From positions 219,001 through 283,000 of the forward strand of contig CAUYUJ010000170.1 in assembly GCA_963575745.1 (NCBI GenBank): 64,000 nt of DNA, given 5' to 3'. Origin of the DNA: Prorocentrum cordatum. Taxonomy: Eukaryota; Sar; Dinophyceae; Prorocentrales; Prorocentraceae. Position numbers and translations under genes: made by a program. Below are positions 10,077-21,149 of this stretch, piece after piece (the stretch's first letter is position 1; the number at the start of each line of letters is the position of its first letter). Under the pieces are notes generated by a model, which made no database searches, was not told the origin of the DNA, and saw only the letters and a list, made by a program, of their open reading frames with translations.

Positions 10077-12010
10077 TCATGTGCGCGGTCTGCCGCCGCT
10101 GGTTCCACAAGCGGCGGTCGCCTCGTTGCTGTTTCTCGCGGCGCCGGCGGGGCTGCGCGGGCGCTCTCGTGCAACAGCTACTGCACCACGGCCGCCCAGA
10201 TGTTCTCGTCGGTGCCAAGGTGCAGCCGCGTGCTCACCTGCTGCCACCCGCAGGGGGTGACTCGGTCCGCTCCGCGGTGGCCATGTCGTGACCCCATGAG
10301 CGGACGTACGCCACGGTGGCGTCTCCAGAACGCCCCACATATCGAAGACGACTAGGATGAGCTGCCCTCCCTCTGGCCAGTAGCGGTCCCGCTTGCTGCT
10401 TTCTGCGCTGTTGACGGCAAGACCGTCCATGCTTGAGCGTGCCTGCTGGCGCGGCGCGTTGCCGCTGCATGCGCAAGTCGCGCGCGTGTCCAAGAACAGA
10501 GTCTGTCCAGTCACCGCCCCGCGGGTGGCGACTCAGCTGTGACTCCTCGAGGTCCGCGGGCTCACCCTGTGCCAAGCAACAACCCATTGCTCGTTCGCGC
10601 CACGTGCCCTGTGGTCCGCTGGTGGCACCTGGCGCAAAATACCAGATGCCGTTGTGTTTGTTGTTGTGGCAAGGCCCGCATGGGCACTTTAGGGCGTGTC
10701 GCCCACGTCTGTCGACATGTTTTCCTCACGCAACTCCGCCCTGCGTGCGGTGCTTGCACGTGGCTCCCCGCGGAGGGTAACCGAAGCCTGTCTGCGATGG
10801 AGACGCGGAAATGCTCGTCCGGGATCGTGCTCGGCGTCTCGCCCTCCCAGACGATGGGCGGCTTCAAAAACTCCCCAGCGGCCGGGCCGCCTGATGAGCG
10901 GAAGTCGACCTTATCGTCTGCCCCTTGGGAGGCCAACGGCCGCTCGCGGCTCCTGCTGCTGAGGTCGCCCGCCCACCTCCTTTGCACCCCTTGGAGCGGT
11001 TCGCGTCGAAACCCTGCCAACCTGCACTCGGATCCCCGCCCTCACCATGGCCTGGGCCACTCGGGGGCAGAGCTCCTGGAACCTGGCCCACGGAGGCTCG
11101 CCCAACCGAGTGCACACGCTGCGGAGCGTAAGCGCCCAGCTGCCCAGGTAGGCAGCAGCCAACGCCTTGGTGCCCGAGGCGAACCCGAGGCCCCCGTCGG
11201 TCGAGCGTAGGAAGCAGCGTGCCCGCTGGTCGATGTCGACGACGTCGCCCAGAAAGTCCTCCATTGCCTGTGTGAAAGTGTCGTCGAGTCTGGTGAACCA
11301 GTCCCCGTCCTCGTAGTTCGTAGCTTGCGTGCAGCAGGTCCCTGACGCATCCGTCTCTGTAGGTCTGGAGAAGAAAGAACCACTCCCTCGTTCCGAGCTC
11401 AGCGCCCCGCACTGTCTGCAGTCGAATGACCAACCTCTCTGCATCCCGTACTGTTTCGTCCCCGTTCGCTTCCCCGTGGGCAGCAAGGCTCGCGAGCGGA
11501 TCCTCCGGCTCCACCCAGGGCGCGGTGGCCCCCATGTGGAGAGTGGTTCCACAGGCCTTCGAGCAGCGACGAAAGGTGGGCCGCGGGGCCTCATGTCCAC
11601 GCTGCGGTTTTGCCCTCGTTGATGGCGAGCCCTGCCCGTGTGAGTTCCTCCACTACTGGCGCCGCCGCTGCCTCTCCCAGTGTCGCAGACCACCACGGAC
11701 CACGTCGTCTGAGTAGGAGAACTCCTCCTCGAGCCCCAGAGCGAAGCAGGCGGGCGAAAGCAGGCAGCCCTGCTTGACTTCTCTCGCGGCTCCCACATCT
11801 CTGGCCGAGCTGCCTGCCGTCCACTAGAGGTGCGTGGCCCCCCGTGCCCAGCCACACCGCCGCCACCTGGTACAGGGCGGGCAACCGCGCCGCGACTCCC
11901 ACCGAGGATGTTTCGGCGTGGAAAAGTGTTTAGCGCGTTGGTGGCGTCAAACGTCTAAACAAAGTCTGTGGGTGAGGCTGCCGTCATGGCCGTCACGGCC
12001 TTGTGGACCT
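10077..12010 (-). pseudogene. Decayed reverse transcriptase (non-LTR type)
   Basis: Minus-strand remnants appear in the correct order but in different frames. A motif-A-like FDATNALNTFPRRNILG lies near 11950-11900, just after an in-frame stop. VKQGCLLSPACFALGLEEE (motif-B-like) is followed after only a few residues by YSDD (motif C, 11701-11718), closer than usual and suggesting an internal deletion. Further on are STDGGLGFASGTKALAAAYL near 11200 and FLKPPIVWEG...FRVSIADRLRLP near 10800, like the C-terminal tails of such proteins, then a cysteine/histidine patch near 10620. At least five frame changes make it non-functional. It belongs to a different lineage from the element at 60504. Both boundaries are approximate. 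Confidence 0.75.
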
Positions 12011-12529
12011 CACTTCTTCCTTCCCTCCCCCCCTCCCTCCCTCCATACTCCGCCCCATCCATCGCGGCCATCCAGCCCGAATCCCACAAGCCTTCTGGGC
12101 GTGAGTGGTTGAAGGCATTTCCTCTTCCGTCTCCCATTTTCCTCATCGGGGAGGGCTTTAGCACTAGTACCTATCATAAGCACCCCCTCGGGGCAAAATC
12201 TCGGGTCCTGATCGCGGGGGCGCGAGCACTGTGTGTGTGTGTGGTTATTGACAGGGACGGCCGGGGTGCCCGCGTATTTCCCGCTGCGCGCAGGGCCAGC
12301 ATCGACTTCAAAAAACAGTGCGACGTGCACTTCGAGGCAAAACCTGGATCCTGTGCGCGCACCCCGCGAGCACAGCGCATGGGCTTCTGACTGGGACGGC
12401 GGGGGGGCCGGCACGCTGCCCGCCACGTGCGGGCCCACCGGCCCCCGTGAGGGCCACCCCGCCAGGACTGCGCGCTGGCTTCCGACACAGGGCGGTCGGG
12501 GCCGACACGTTTCCCGATGTGCACTGCCA

Positions 12530-12735
12530 CGTGCGCATGCGCACCTGGCACACTCTGCGCGTGCCCCGAACGTGGCGCACCTTGGCGCGCGGCGGGAGTG
12601 TGCGGCGCACATGGCGCACGTGGATCACGTGGCGCATCCGGCGCACCAGGCGTGCCCGGCACGCTTGGGCCACAGGGGTGCCTGGCGCACCCGGCGCACG
12701 TGGCGCGCCTGGCACGCCTGGCGCACCTCGCCCCC
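12530..12735. repeat. 9-bp TGGCGCACN tandem repeat
   Basis: Around twenty degenerate TGGCGCAC units; on the minus strand they read as Gly-Ala-Pro-like triplets. I regard it as a minisatellite, not a collagen-like gene. Confidence 0.8.
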
Positions 12736-13059
12736 GCGCTGCGCACATGGGATCAGTGTTGGTTCCCATTGGCTGACCATCCAAAGACTACCGCTGAACA
12801 CGCTGCGGCTCGGTTGCTACTTTGTGTTGGAAGGGCAGGTGGGAGTGAGCGAGACGGCTTGCGGGCGGGGAGGGTGTCCTGTCACCTCCCTCTTCCCCCT
12901 ACCCTTGGGTCTGGAGGGGGGGGCGCGGCCAGTTAGGGCGTCCAAGATGAGCTCGACGAGGAAGCCAACATCATTGATTTTACCACGATTGTGGACACAT
13001 TTCGGCTTCCTAGTGGGGGGGGGCCCTGATCGAGGAGCTCCCCTCCTTTGATCGATCTC

Positions 13060-13520
13060 CTCCAGGACGGCCCCAAGATGGCCCCCGAAGCTTCGAAGCG
13101 TGACCCAAGATGGCCCCAAGAGGTGCCCAGGAGGTCCCACAGAGGCTCCCAAGAGGCCATCAAGATGCCCCCAAGAGGCTCCCAAGAGACCCCCAAGAGG
13201 CCGCAGGAGGCCCCCCCGAGGCACCCAAGACGCCCAAGAGGTCTGGGCGACAAAGCCAAAATATAGATGTTACAACAGGTTTTGATTACATGTCGGCCTC
13301 CTGGGGAGGGACCTTCAATAATGAGCCCGCCCTCCTTTGATGGATGATGGATCTCTTCCAAGATGGCCCCGTGATGGCCCCCGAGGCTGCCGAAGGTGCC
13401 TCCCAAGAGACCCACAAGAGTTTCCAAGAGGCCCCCCAGAGGCACCCAAAATACCGCAAGAGGCACCCAGGACTGCCAAGAGACCCAGGACGCCCCAAGA
13501 GGACCTCAAGGAACTCCCGA
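13060..13520 (+). repeat. CCAAGAGG-rich degenerate repeat
   Basis: Successive AAGAGGCCCCC, AAGATGGCCCC and GAGGCACCCAAGA words with irregular 15-27 bp spacing. Related blocks lie at 35395-35935, 36235-36660 and 36930-37065, and inverted at 58200-58640. A TTACAACAGGTTTTGATTAC insert at 13271 separates two sub-blocks. Confidence 0.75.
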
Positions 13521-13665
13521 AAGAAATGCGAAGAGACTCTTATCATGTCCATCATGCTCTTATATCCCGTCTTCCTTAAATTCCACCTTAAGTTCCCTGG
13601 ATTCCATCGGGTTATTACCTTTGGTCTCAGCCGCTAGCCTCTCTTTCCCGGCCCCGTTCTCGCAC

Positions 13666-14925
13666 TTAACGTGAAATTTCCCATTCGCGTTCATGGTTGA
13701 CGCCTCGGGGATTCCTAAAGAAGCACTGCGCCCAATCGTCAAACAGATCACCTGCGTGGGCCATGACGGATTCCAAGCCTGTGACTCTTAACGGGGGCGG
13801 TAACGAGTATGCCGTCCCGTGTGTTTCTCTAGCTGGGTGGTCACACGGTGAACTCTCTTTGGTGCTTCGGGGCGCATGCCCAAGTTCATCTTGCCTGACA
13901 AGATGCTGCCAGTAACTGTGGGATACCATGGGTCAATTCGCAATCGCACTTAACCCTTCACCCTCTTTCGGGCCCGTTCGTCTCCCTGTGGGCTCGGTTT
14001 CTGTTTGTCATGTGTGGTGCACCGCGGATCCCAATCTACCCTCTCCAAGTCGCTGAGTACGAACGCTCCCGTTGCATCGTTTTCTTGTTTAGCGCCGTAC
14101 GTTGTCTCGTGCTCGTTGCACATGAGCCGCCCGGCTGAGAAGCCTCAAAGGGGCGCTGGCACCTGGTAGTGATAGCGGTGCGCCCATAGCCTCAACGCTG
14201 GTAGTGATAGCGGTGCGCACCACATAGCCTCAGAAACTGCCAGCTGCCACCACTGAGTTGTGCTGAAGCACTTAACAATGTCCACTCCACTCTCGAAATG
14301 TTGCTCGGCCCACCACATGTGCTTAAGTGTTGGATGGTTCTGCACTCGTTGATTTGACTCTGCGCTCCCACAAGCCCTTTAGCGCCGCTTTTCCCGACAG
14401 TCTCGACCATCTTGTTTTGGCAGCGGCATTGATATCCTGAAGGATTCGCTCTCGTGGTGCATGTGCTGACTCACGATGCTGAGCGTCAAGGCACTCAACC
14501 TACGCGTTATCTGGGAAAAAATGAATCCTTCATGCAGGTTGATCGAATAAATGCCTCCACTCCTCCTCTCGGTCAGGACCTGGTTGATGCCGTCGTGGCT
14601 CACCTGCAGGGCTGATTTAACGTGGTTGAGGTCGCCGTTATCATGCGCATTTCGGCATAACTCGAAGTACTGCATGAGGCCTGCGTGAAGCCACCATGTA
14701 CGCCCTGCAAATGCATGAACGCCTTTGGCTCCGTCCATTGTACGTCGCTCCGCTACCATGCAACCCAGTTGGGAGGATATGATGGTTGCTTATGTCCTGC
14801 AGCGGCAACCCAGTTGGGAGGATATTATGATGGTTGCTTATGTCCTGCAGCGGCAAAAAAAAACATAAATTTGAAGGCTTCGCTCTGACAGTGAAACGCT
14901 TGCACCAAATCGTAGCGGTCATCAC
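13666..14925 (-). pseudogene. Unidentified coding-like relic
   Basis: Composition is more balanced than the surroundings and minus-strand frames show natural-looking peptides. 13929-13666 has AHAGDLFDDWAQCFF; 14759-14379 has GLMQYFELCRNAHDNGDLNH and IFSQITRRLSALTLSIVSQH. Frames break repeatedly. Two local tandem duplications are visible: 14163-14240 (GGTAGTGATAGCGGTGCGC twice) and 14764-14854 (ACCCAGTTGGGAGGATAT twice). I recognise no family; a dead retroelement is one possibility. Confidence 0.35.
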
Positions 14926-15427
14926 TGCTCTGGCGATCTGTCCGCCACATGTCTGCGCGGAAAGATCCTCCTGACACTACAACGCTTCCCGTGCTGCACT
15001 CCCCCCAAGGCTACTGCGGATGGTGTAGGGGGTGGGCATATTTGAACTCACTCATCCTAATACACAAACGAATACTCCCCATACATAAAATAAGAATTCA
15101 CCTATCAGAATAATACTCGCTGACTCTCGTACATAAAATACTACCTCCTCCTCCTCCTCCCCCTCCTCCTCCTCCTCATAACACGCCATCGCCATCTTCC
15201 CCCGGGGTGGGAACTCTTGGGCTGGCGGGGGAAGAGCGGGCCCGGGTCCAGCATCTGGGCGGTCGGGAGCCTGAGCGAGCTCCGAGCGCCCGGGCGCGCT
15301 CTGGCGGGCCGGAGGAGCCTCGGGCACTCCTGGGCGCCCGACGCGCGCCCCCAGACGTCTGCTGCGCACGGTGTGCACGGCAGGCTCGCGCCGTGTCGAC
15401 CCCGGCGCTGGCTCCCGACACCGCGGG

Positions 15428-15652
15428 GATCGCTCAAACGGCCCCTTCATTAACGGGCGAAGCACGGTATAAAATAAACTTTTTCGCTGTCGGGGGCGAC
15501 TGTCCCAGGGCGGCTGGAAAGTTTATACCCTTACGGTGGCACCGTAGGGCTATAAACTTTCCAACCGCCCAAGGACAGGCGCCCCTGACAGCGAAAAAGT
15601 TCATTTTATACCGTTCTTCGCTCGCTGATTTCAAAGAGGCCCGATCGCTCAA
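15428..15652. mobile_element. 205-bp hairpin element with 10-bp target duplication
   Basis: Element 15438-15642 is one long hairpin. The left arm has CACGGTATAAAATAAACTTT, TTCGCTGTCGGGGGCGACTG and GGCTGGAAAGTTTATACCC; the right arm is its inverse (GGCTATAAACTTTCCAACCG, CTGACAGCGAAAAAGTTCAT, TTTTATACCGTTCTTCGC). The outermost bases (GGCCCCTTC / AAGAGGCC) also pair. GATCGCTCAA occurs directly on both sides (15428-15437, 15643-15652), as expected for a target-site duplication. The related unfilled sequence at 610-790 has one GATCGCTCA at this place. No frame inside. The length fits Mutator-like elements, by inference only. Confidence 0.9.
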
Positions 15653-15875
15653 GGACGGGCCGATTCTGGGCCACGGGCGGCGTTCCACCTCCAACGCCCG
15701 CGCGGGGGTCGCCGCCGGTCGACACGACGCGAGCCTGCCGGCGAGTGCGGGGCCCCCAGGTGTCTCGACCCACGCCCCCGAGACTCGTTCTTCCTCCGAG
15801 CCGCCTCTTGCCGGCCCCGGGGCCCAGCGAAGGCCCCCAGAGGCCGAAACCGGCCACCTCCGTCGCTGCTCTTGC

Positions 15876-16015
15876 GTCGGGCCTGTCCCCCTACAGGCGG
15901 ATCTTGGACAAGATGCACCACAGGTGCCCGAAAATGGTCCAGCAGATCGTCCCCAGCCTAGTTTTTTTTTTTACTATGTTTGCATTTTCCCCCTGTAGAG
16001 GGACAGGCCTGACTG
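15876..16015 (+). mobile_element. T1 element, copy F
   Basis: Left GTCGGGCCTGTCCCCCTACA then GGCGGATCTTGGACAAGATG. Right TACTATGTTTGCATTTTCCC then CCTGTAGAGGGACAGGCCTG and ACTGA. Confidence 0.9.
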
Positions 16016-16195
16016 AACGCTACCCTTGCTCGCGCCGCGAGCACGTCCGAGGACGGGCGGAGCGCGGCGGCGGGGGGCTGTGGAGGCCGAGGCCGCCAGG
16101 CGTGGGGCCCGCGGCCGAGGCGCGTGCCGCGGAGGCTCGCGCGCCGCCGCGCGCAGAGGGGGCGCCTTCGCGCGCTGTCTGCAGAGGCCAGGGCC

Positions 16196-16535
16196 CAGAG
16201 GATCGGGGATCGAGGATCGTGGCTCGAGGATCGAGGTTCGAGGATCGAGGTTCGCGATTCGAGGTTGGAGGATCGAGGATCGGGGAGGGAGGGTCGAGGA
16301 TCGCGGCTCGATGATCGAGGTTGGATGATCGCGGGATCGAGGTTCGAGGTTCGAGGATCGAGGATCGAAGGCCGCGGATCGCGCTTCGAGGATCAAGGAT
16401 CGAGGAGAAAGGTCAGAGGTCCGACGAACAGGGATCGAGGATAGCGGATCGAGGTTCGAGGTTCGAGGATCGAGGTTCGAGGATCGAGGGTCGAGAATCG
16501 AGAATCGAGGGTCGAGATTGGAGGTTGGAGGGACC
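16196..16535 (+). repeat. GATCGAGG / GTTCGAGG minisatellite
   Basis: Dense array of 7-8 bp words GGATCGA, GGTTCGA and CGCGGCTCGA. A related array is at 58903-59058 and a small one at 22140-22165. Confidence 0.9.
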
Positions 16536-17226
16536 TGCTGGTGCTCCTGCCCATCGGTGACACGGGCGCTTGCCAGGAACTCTCTTTGGCTTTCAAGCCC
16601 CAGGCTGCAGCTGCTGAGTATAGACTATCCCTCAGATCCGGGCGTTGTCGTTTTTTCGTCGCCGTCAGTCTCTGGAAGACATCTCCCGGCCCAGGGACCG
16701 ACATAATAGGACGCAGGATGAAAAAACTGTCCTGGGATAGTGGTCGAGAGCCCCAGGGACCGACGTCGCAAAGAAAAACGCACAGTCGGAGGAGAGGGAT
16801 TCGAAAGTCTGAAACTAAGATCTGAGTGCAAAACCGCACTAAGCAAGGAACTGGGTGCAAAACCGCACCAAGTGTTCACTCGCAACGCGCGGCTGAGTTC
16901 ACGAAGCACTTCGCATCGTACCGACGCCTCCAGTTTCTGTCGTGCACTATGTTTTCGTCGTCTCTCGTGCACTCAACCAAGCGATGCTCTGCGCAACAGA
17001 CACGGTATTCAAAAGATCAAGCCTGAAGCCACGCCATTGGCAGGCTGAATATCACTGCTCGGAGGATCACCCATGCATCATGCATCCTGAAAGCGCTGCG
17101 ATCGGGTCATGCCCCCCTGCGCACTAGTATCAAACAACTTCTGGATCAAGAAATGGTAACATCAAACATGGCTCATGACGAGCTTTCTCTTCTGCGCAGG
17201 GAGACTTAATGAAAAAATGGAGGCCG
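16536..17226. other. No gene recognised
   Basis: Balanced composition, short frames only. GAACTGGGTGCAAAACCGCA partly repeats at 16826-16870. Nothing diagnostic. Confidence 0.5.
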
Positions 17227-18076
17227 AATTATCGTAGCACGACAAAGTCCTCGACCACGCCACTCGAGGACACAGGCGCCGCCACTAAAACGTACTGTCG
17301 GCGTTGAGTTGTATGCGCACTGTGCAGTGCGGGGGGCCTTCGGATCATTAATCCAGAGAAGGCCGCCAAAAAACACATCCTGGCCGCACCTGCGGCATTG
17401 CGTGGCAGCGACGCAAGCGGACACGACCTGCCCGCCGATGCCCTCTGGGCCAGGAGCCTGGCACTGCCCGGCTGCTCCTCACGGGGCTGACCCGCTGCAG
17501 CCCGCGAGGCTGGGGCGGCCAGCCCCTCAAAGGCTGACCCGCTCGTAGTAGCCCGCCCCCGCCTGCGAGGCTGGGCCGGGGGTGGGCCAAAAGTCCAAGG
17601 CGTGGCCCAGCTCGGCTCCTCCGCCGCTCTGTGCGTCAGGGTGCAAGGCGGAGCCCGTGTTGACGCGCGAGGCCTGGGTCCGCTGCTGCAGGCCGAGCAC
17701 GGCGCCCTCGCGGAGGGCGCGCGGTTGCGGCGCGGCCGGCGGCAGCATGCTCGGGTGGGGCGCGAGGCCCTCCGGGCAGGCGCCTCGCGTGCACGGCCAA
17801 GCCTGGGCCTCTGGCGCCGACCAGGCCGGGTCGCCCAGCGCGTTGGCCAGGATCTCCCGCTTGAGAGAGGCTGGCCAGCCCACCGTGCCGAGCGCTGCGG
17901 CCGCCGCGCCCCCCTCGTCCCGCGCGCCAGGGCCGTGGCGGAGGGACCCCGCCGCGGCATCGGCATCGAAATGACCGTGAGGCTGCGGCACGGCCGCGGC
18001 GTCGTCCGTCAGCCCCGGCGGAGCTGGCACAACGACCTGGTCCGGCAGGCCCTGGTGCGCGGGCACGAGCCCGCGC
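17227..18076 (-). other. Weak coding-like stretch next to assembly gap
   Basis: The minus strand is open from the gap down to about 17527, with stretches such as SLKREILANALGDPAW. A second frame at 17424-17206 has CRRCGQDVFFGGLLW. These could be exons of an unrecognised gene, but the opposite strand is also open and the composition is strongly GC-rich. No splice sites are convincing and no family is recognised. Confidence 0.25.
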
Positions 18077-18176
18077 NNNNNNNNNNNNNNNNNNNNNNNN
18101 NNNNNNNNNNNNNNNNNNNNNNNNNNNNNNNNNNNNNNNNNNNNNNNNNNNNNNNNNNNNNNNNNNNNNNNNNNNN
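18077..18176. other. Assembly gap (100 N)
   Basis: Exactly one hundred undetermined bases, the usual placeholder for a gap of unknown size. Confidence 0.99.
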
Positions 18177-18344
18177 CCCCACGCCCAGGCCCGGCGGCGG
18201 GGCCGCGGGGAGCGGCTGGCCCCAGGCGCGCATCACGGCCGGAGGGTGCCAGCTTATACGCAGCCGCGCCCACGCTCGGCTCGGGGAGGCGTACCCAGAA
18301 TCAAGCAGTGGCACAGCGCCCCGGCCCGCCTATGGCCCTGCCAA

Positions 18345-18478
18345 GCAATGTTCTGAGAACCTTTTGTGGTCTCCACGAGATGTTCTTAGAACATGTCTGG
18401 CAGAGCCTGTCTTGTTTTTTTCACATCGGGTTCATGTTCTAAGAACATGTGTGGGTTCTAAGCACATTTTGTGGTAGG
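18345..18478. repeat. Cluster of ATGTTCTNAGAACAT palindromes
   Basis: Two complete palindromes (GATGTTCTTAGAACATGTC near 18379 and CATGTTCTAAGAACATGTG near 18433) and two partial ones (TGTTCTGAGAACC near 18350, GGTTCTAAGCACAT near 18453) within 130 bp. Each half is GTTCT/AGAAC. Confidence 0.7.
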
Positions 18479-18526
18479 ACTAGAGGAATGCCAGGACGGT
18501 CCGTCCCTGCTCAACAGAGATCCGAG

Positions 18527-18556
18527 GATATATATATATATATATATATATATAAA
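18527..18556. repeat. (TA)n tract
   Basis: About thirty bases of alternating TA. Confidence 0.9.
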
Positions 18557-18559
18557 TCA

Positions 18560-19415
18560 ATCCAGGCGAGTTTCCTCGCTTTCGGCTTCCAGGGCCTGTT
18601 ATCGGGACCAGGCACCATCAAAAACGGATCCGGGATGAAAACATTGAAAAAACACATCGGCGGATGTCTGGGTAAGACTCGGGTACGGGGGACTCGGGTG
18701 GGCCTGGCGGGACCATCACAAAAATGACGAGACCCAATCTGGAATTTTGCGCGAGCTCTGGACCGTCGAAATCCGGGACGCGCTCGTCAAAAAGCGCTGG
18801 CAAACCCGAGTTCGGGCTTACTCAAGTCATACGTTTCCCCGATCGGCGACTCCTAACGGTGTGGTTTGCAGAGGGTGTGGTTTGCAACAACCTGCTCCAT
18901 GGGAGGCACCCTGAGGGGAGCAAGCGGGGGCCACGATATGGAGCTCTCCGCCGCGACCCGAGGAGGCCCGACGAGGACAGCGTCGTGCCCACCAAGCCCC
19001 CACGGCGCCGATCGCAGACCACACCCCGGCGCAAAAACACCGTTTGTAGTCGCCGACACGCCGTGAAAAAATTCACGACCCCTGGGTGCGCAGCAAAGTC
19101 TTCACACCCACAGGCCCGCTCGCGTGGCGACAAAAATCACGACGGGAAGTTGTCCTATGTTTTCGGCCTCCGGGGGCCCTTCTCGGGCCTCGGGAACGGC
19201 AAAAAACTACTCAGGACGAAAAGCCGGCCCCGGGAAGGGGTCCAGACCTCTGGGGGTCGACGCTCTGAAAAAAACATCACTAAGTCGGGGGCCTGGGCCC
19301 CTGAGGCTCTGGGCGCTGCAGTTTCTTCACCGGGCATCTTCGCCCAGCTCTTCGGGCCCCCGGCCCCCTCCGCAAATGGGCGCGGCCTGAAAAGGGCGCG
19401 CCCGAAAGATGGGGT
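18560..19415. other. Intergenic stretch with RepM words
   Basis: No gene recognised. 18575-18645 and 19158-19262 carry the dispersed RepM word set: TTCGGCCTCCGGGGGCCCTT, GGGAACGGCAAAAAACTACT, CGGCCCCGGGAAGGGGTC. Similar sets, some inverted, occur near 3300, 5340, 27150, 27400, 28450 and 52700. GGTGTGGTTTGCAGA repeats at 18860-18885. Confidence 0.5.
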
Positions 19416-19419
19416 CTGA

Positions 19420-19960
19420 GGGCTCCTCCTCCTCCTCCTCCACCTCCTCCTCCTCCTCCTCCTCCTCCTCCTGCTCCTCCTCCTCCTCCTCCTCCTCCTC
19501 CTCCTCCATTTCCTCCTGCTCCTGCTCTGGTCGTGGCGTCTCGCGACGTCGCATCTGAATTGGGAAGCGTCGGAGCTCCGGGGCGGAGGGCCTGTGCCAT
19601 GGTCGGCCGCCGGGGGCCCCCGCCAGAGGCCCCGCGGGAGCGCCAGAAAAAGCGGCGCCCGGGGTGAGCAGCCGCTCCCGCGGGGAGGGGGCCGAAGCCT
19701 CCAGGGGGTCCACGCCCGGAGAGGACGTGGGCGCCGAAGAGCCGAGGCGGGCCAGGGCCCGCCCTGGGCCCGGGGAGGGGTGCGCACAGGCCCCCCTGGC
19801 CTGGAGGGGGTGGCACAGTTGTCCCCCCCCAGGAGGAGGAGGAGGAGGAGGAGGAGGAGGAGGAGGAGGAGGAGGAGGAGGAGGAGGAGGAGGAGGAGGA
19901 GGAGGGGAGGGAGGAGGGAGGAGGGGGGAGGGAGGAGGGAAGGAGGGAGGAGGGAGGAGC
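19420..19960. repeat. (CTC)n tract and facing (GGA)n tract
   Basis: Pyrimidine-only triplets at 19420-19510 and purine-only triplets at 19836-19960 lie 325 bp apart and could pair as a large imperfect inverted repeat. The GC-rich sequence between has no recognised gene. Confidence 0.9.
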
Positions 19961-20139
19961 GAGGAGGCGCATGTGCCATTGGGCCCAGGGGTGGCCCGGC
20001 CAGCGGATCGGCGCAGGTGTGTAGCTGCCGCCCTCCGATGCTCCGCGCCGCGCCGGGGGACCGCGCGGTGCGCGGCGCCGCGGTACGATTACGCGTCCGA
20101 TGGGCCTACGGCCGCCGTCTGCATGCAAGAACAACTCCG

Positions 20140-20293
20140 GGCAAGAGTGGCCTCTGGTGCACGGCTTGCGAGGGGCGCGGGGAGGCCAAACCCGAGCGCC
20201 GCGCAAGACGCTGGTATCGCATCGTGTTCAATCGTCTGGGGACCCCGCGTGCCCACACCAAGGGTCACTCCGGCGAAAGGTCACTCTTACGTG
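20140..20293 (+). mobile_element. RepG inverted-repeat element, copy 1
   Basis: Left GCAAGAGTGGCCTCTGGTGC; right CACCAAGGGTCACTCCGGCG then AAAGGTCACTCTTACG (inverted). Middle holds GGCCAAACCCGAGCGC and CAAGACGCTGGTATCGCATC. Second copy at 43450. Confidence 0.8.
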
Positions 20294-20574
20294 CAGCCGA
20301 GGCCCACGTCAGATGGACAAAATTCTGCACCACCCGCGCGACCAGGGTGTCGGCGCAAGCTTCAGCGCGCCCCTCGGCCCCCGATTCGGAATTTGCTGGC
20401 ATCGCCAACGGGACGCAGAATGTCGGACAGTGGGCAGATCGACACATCGCGGCGCAGACCGCTAATACTGAATTGGGGTCGCGGGGGGGGTTCATCAAAA
20501 TCATCTGAATGGTGCAGGATTTTGTTCATCAGCCGAGAATCAGGGTCTCCACGAGCGACAGACGGACGGCCCGG

Positions 20575-20753
20575 AATTTTTGCTTAGCGTGTCGCGGCGA
20601 CGACCCTGGCGACACGCTATGCTCTGCAAGCGGACACGTGGATAGCGTGTAGCTCCGCTCCGCGGGACAGGAGGCTGGGAAAAGCTTGGGACGTTGACGC
20701 TGGGGGACGGGGACGTGGATTGCGTGTCGCGCCGAAGCGTGGTGGGCCAGAAC
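20575..20753 (+). mobile_element. RepH dispersed element, copy 1
   Basis: Starts TTTTGCTTAGCGTGTCGCGG and contains a small hairpin (AGCGTGTCGC ... GCGACACGCT), then TAGCTCCGCTCCGCGGGACA and CCGAAGCGTGGT. Second copy at 41006. Confidence 0.75.
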
Positions 20754-20864
20754 TGGCAGAGCGACAGGCTAAGCCAAAGGTTACGACCGTACTTCGTTCA
20801 ACGGTTTCCCGCCAGCCCCTGGTTCAGAGGAACAAGCCCGTCAAACATGGATAGAGCTGTACGT

Positions 20865-20868
<4 letters not shown>

Positions 20869-20897
<29 letters not shown>

Positions 20898-20898
20898 C
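20869..20898. repeat. (TA)n tract
   Basis: Alternating AT for about thirty bases, with ACACAC shoulders. Confidence 0.9.
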
Positions 20899-20978
20899 AC
20901 GTGTGCACATATACAAACAGATACAGATACCGATCTAACCATAAATCTATGTATATATAGAACGATAAAGAAATCAAG

Positions 20979-21144
20979 ATGCATATAACTTTCAGGGGTC
21001 GGCGCGGATCTCTTGCATCGGCGCTGGGACCTCCCTGGGCGGCGCCTCCGGCGCGCCGCCCGTCGCGCTCCGCGCACCGGGAAGGAGGGTCCAGTGCCCG
21101 TCCAAGGACATCCGCGCGGACCTCCGAAAGGGTATGTCTATGCA
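20979..21144. mobile_element. FB1 foldback element, copy 2
   Basis: Left GCATATAACTTTC and GGCGCGGATCTCTTGCATCG; right CCAAGGACATCCGCGCGGAC, GAAAGGGTATGTCTATGC. Centre has GGCGGCGCCTCCGGCGCGCC and CGCGCTCCGCGCACCGGGAA. Confidence 0.85.
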
Positions 21145-21149
21145 GCTCG

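Noticed and set aside
12174-12784. Collagen-like Gly-Ala-Pro protein
   Set aside because: The 9-bp TGGCGCAC repeat explains the pattern; other frames are equally open.
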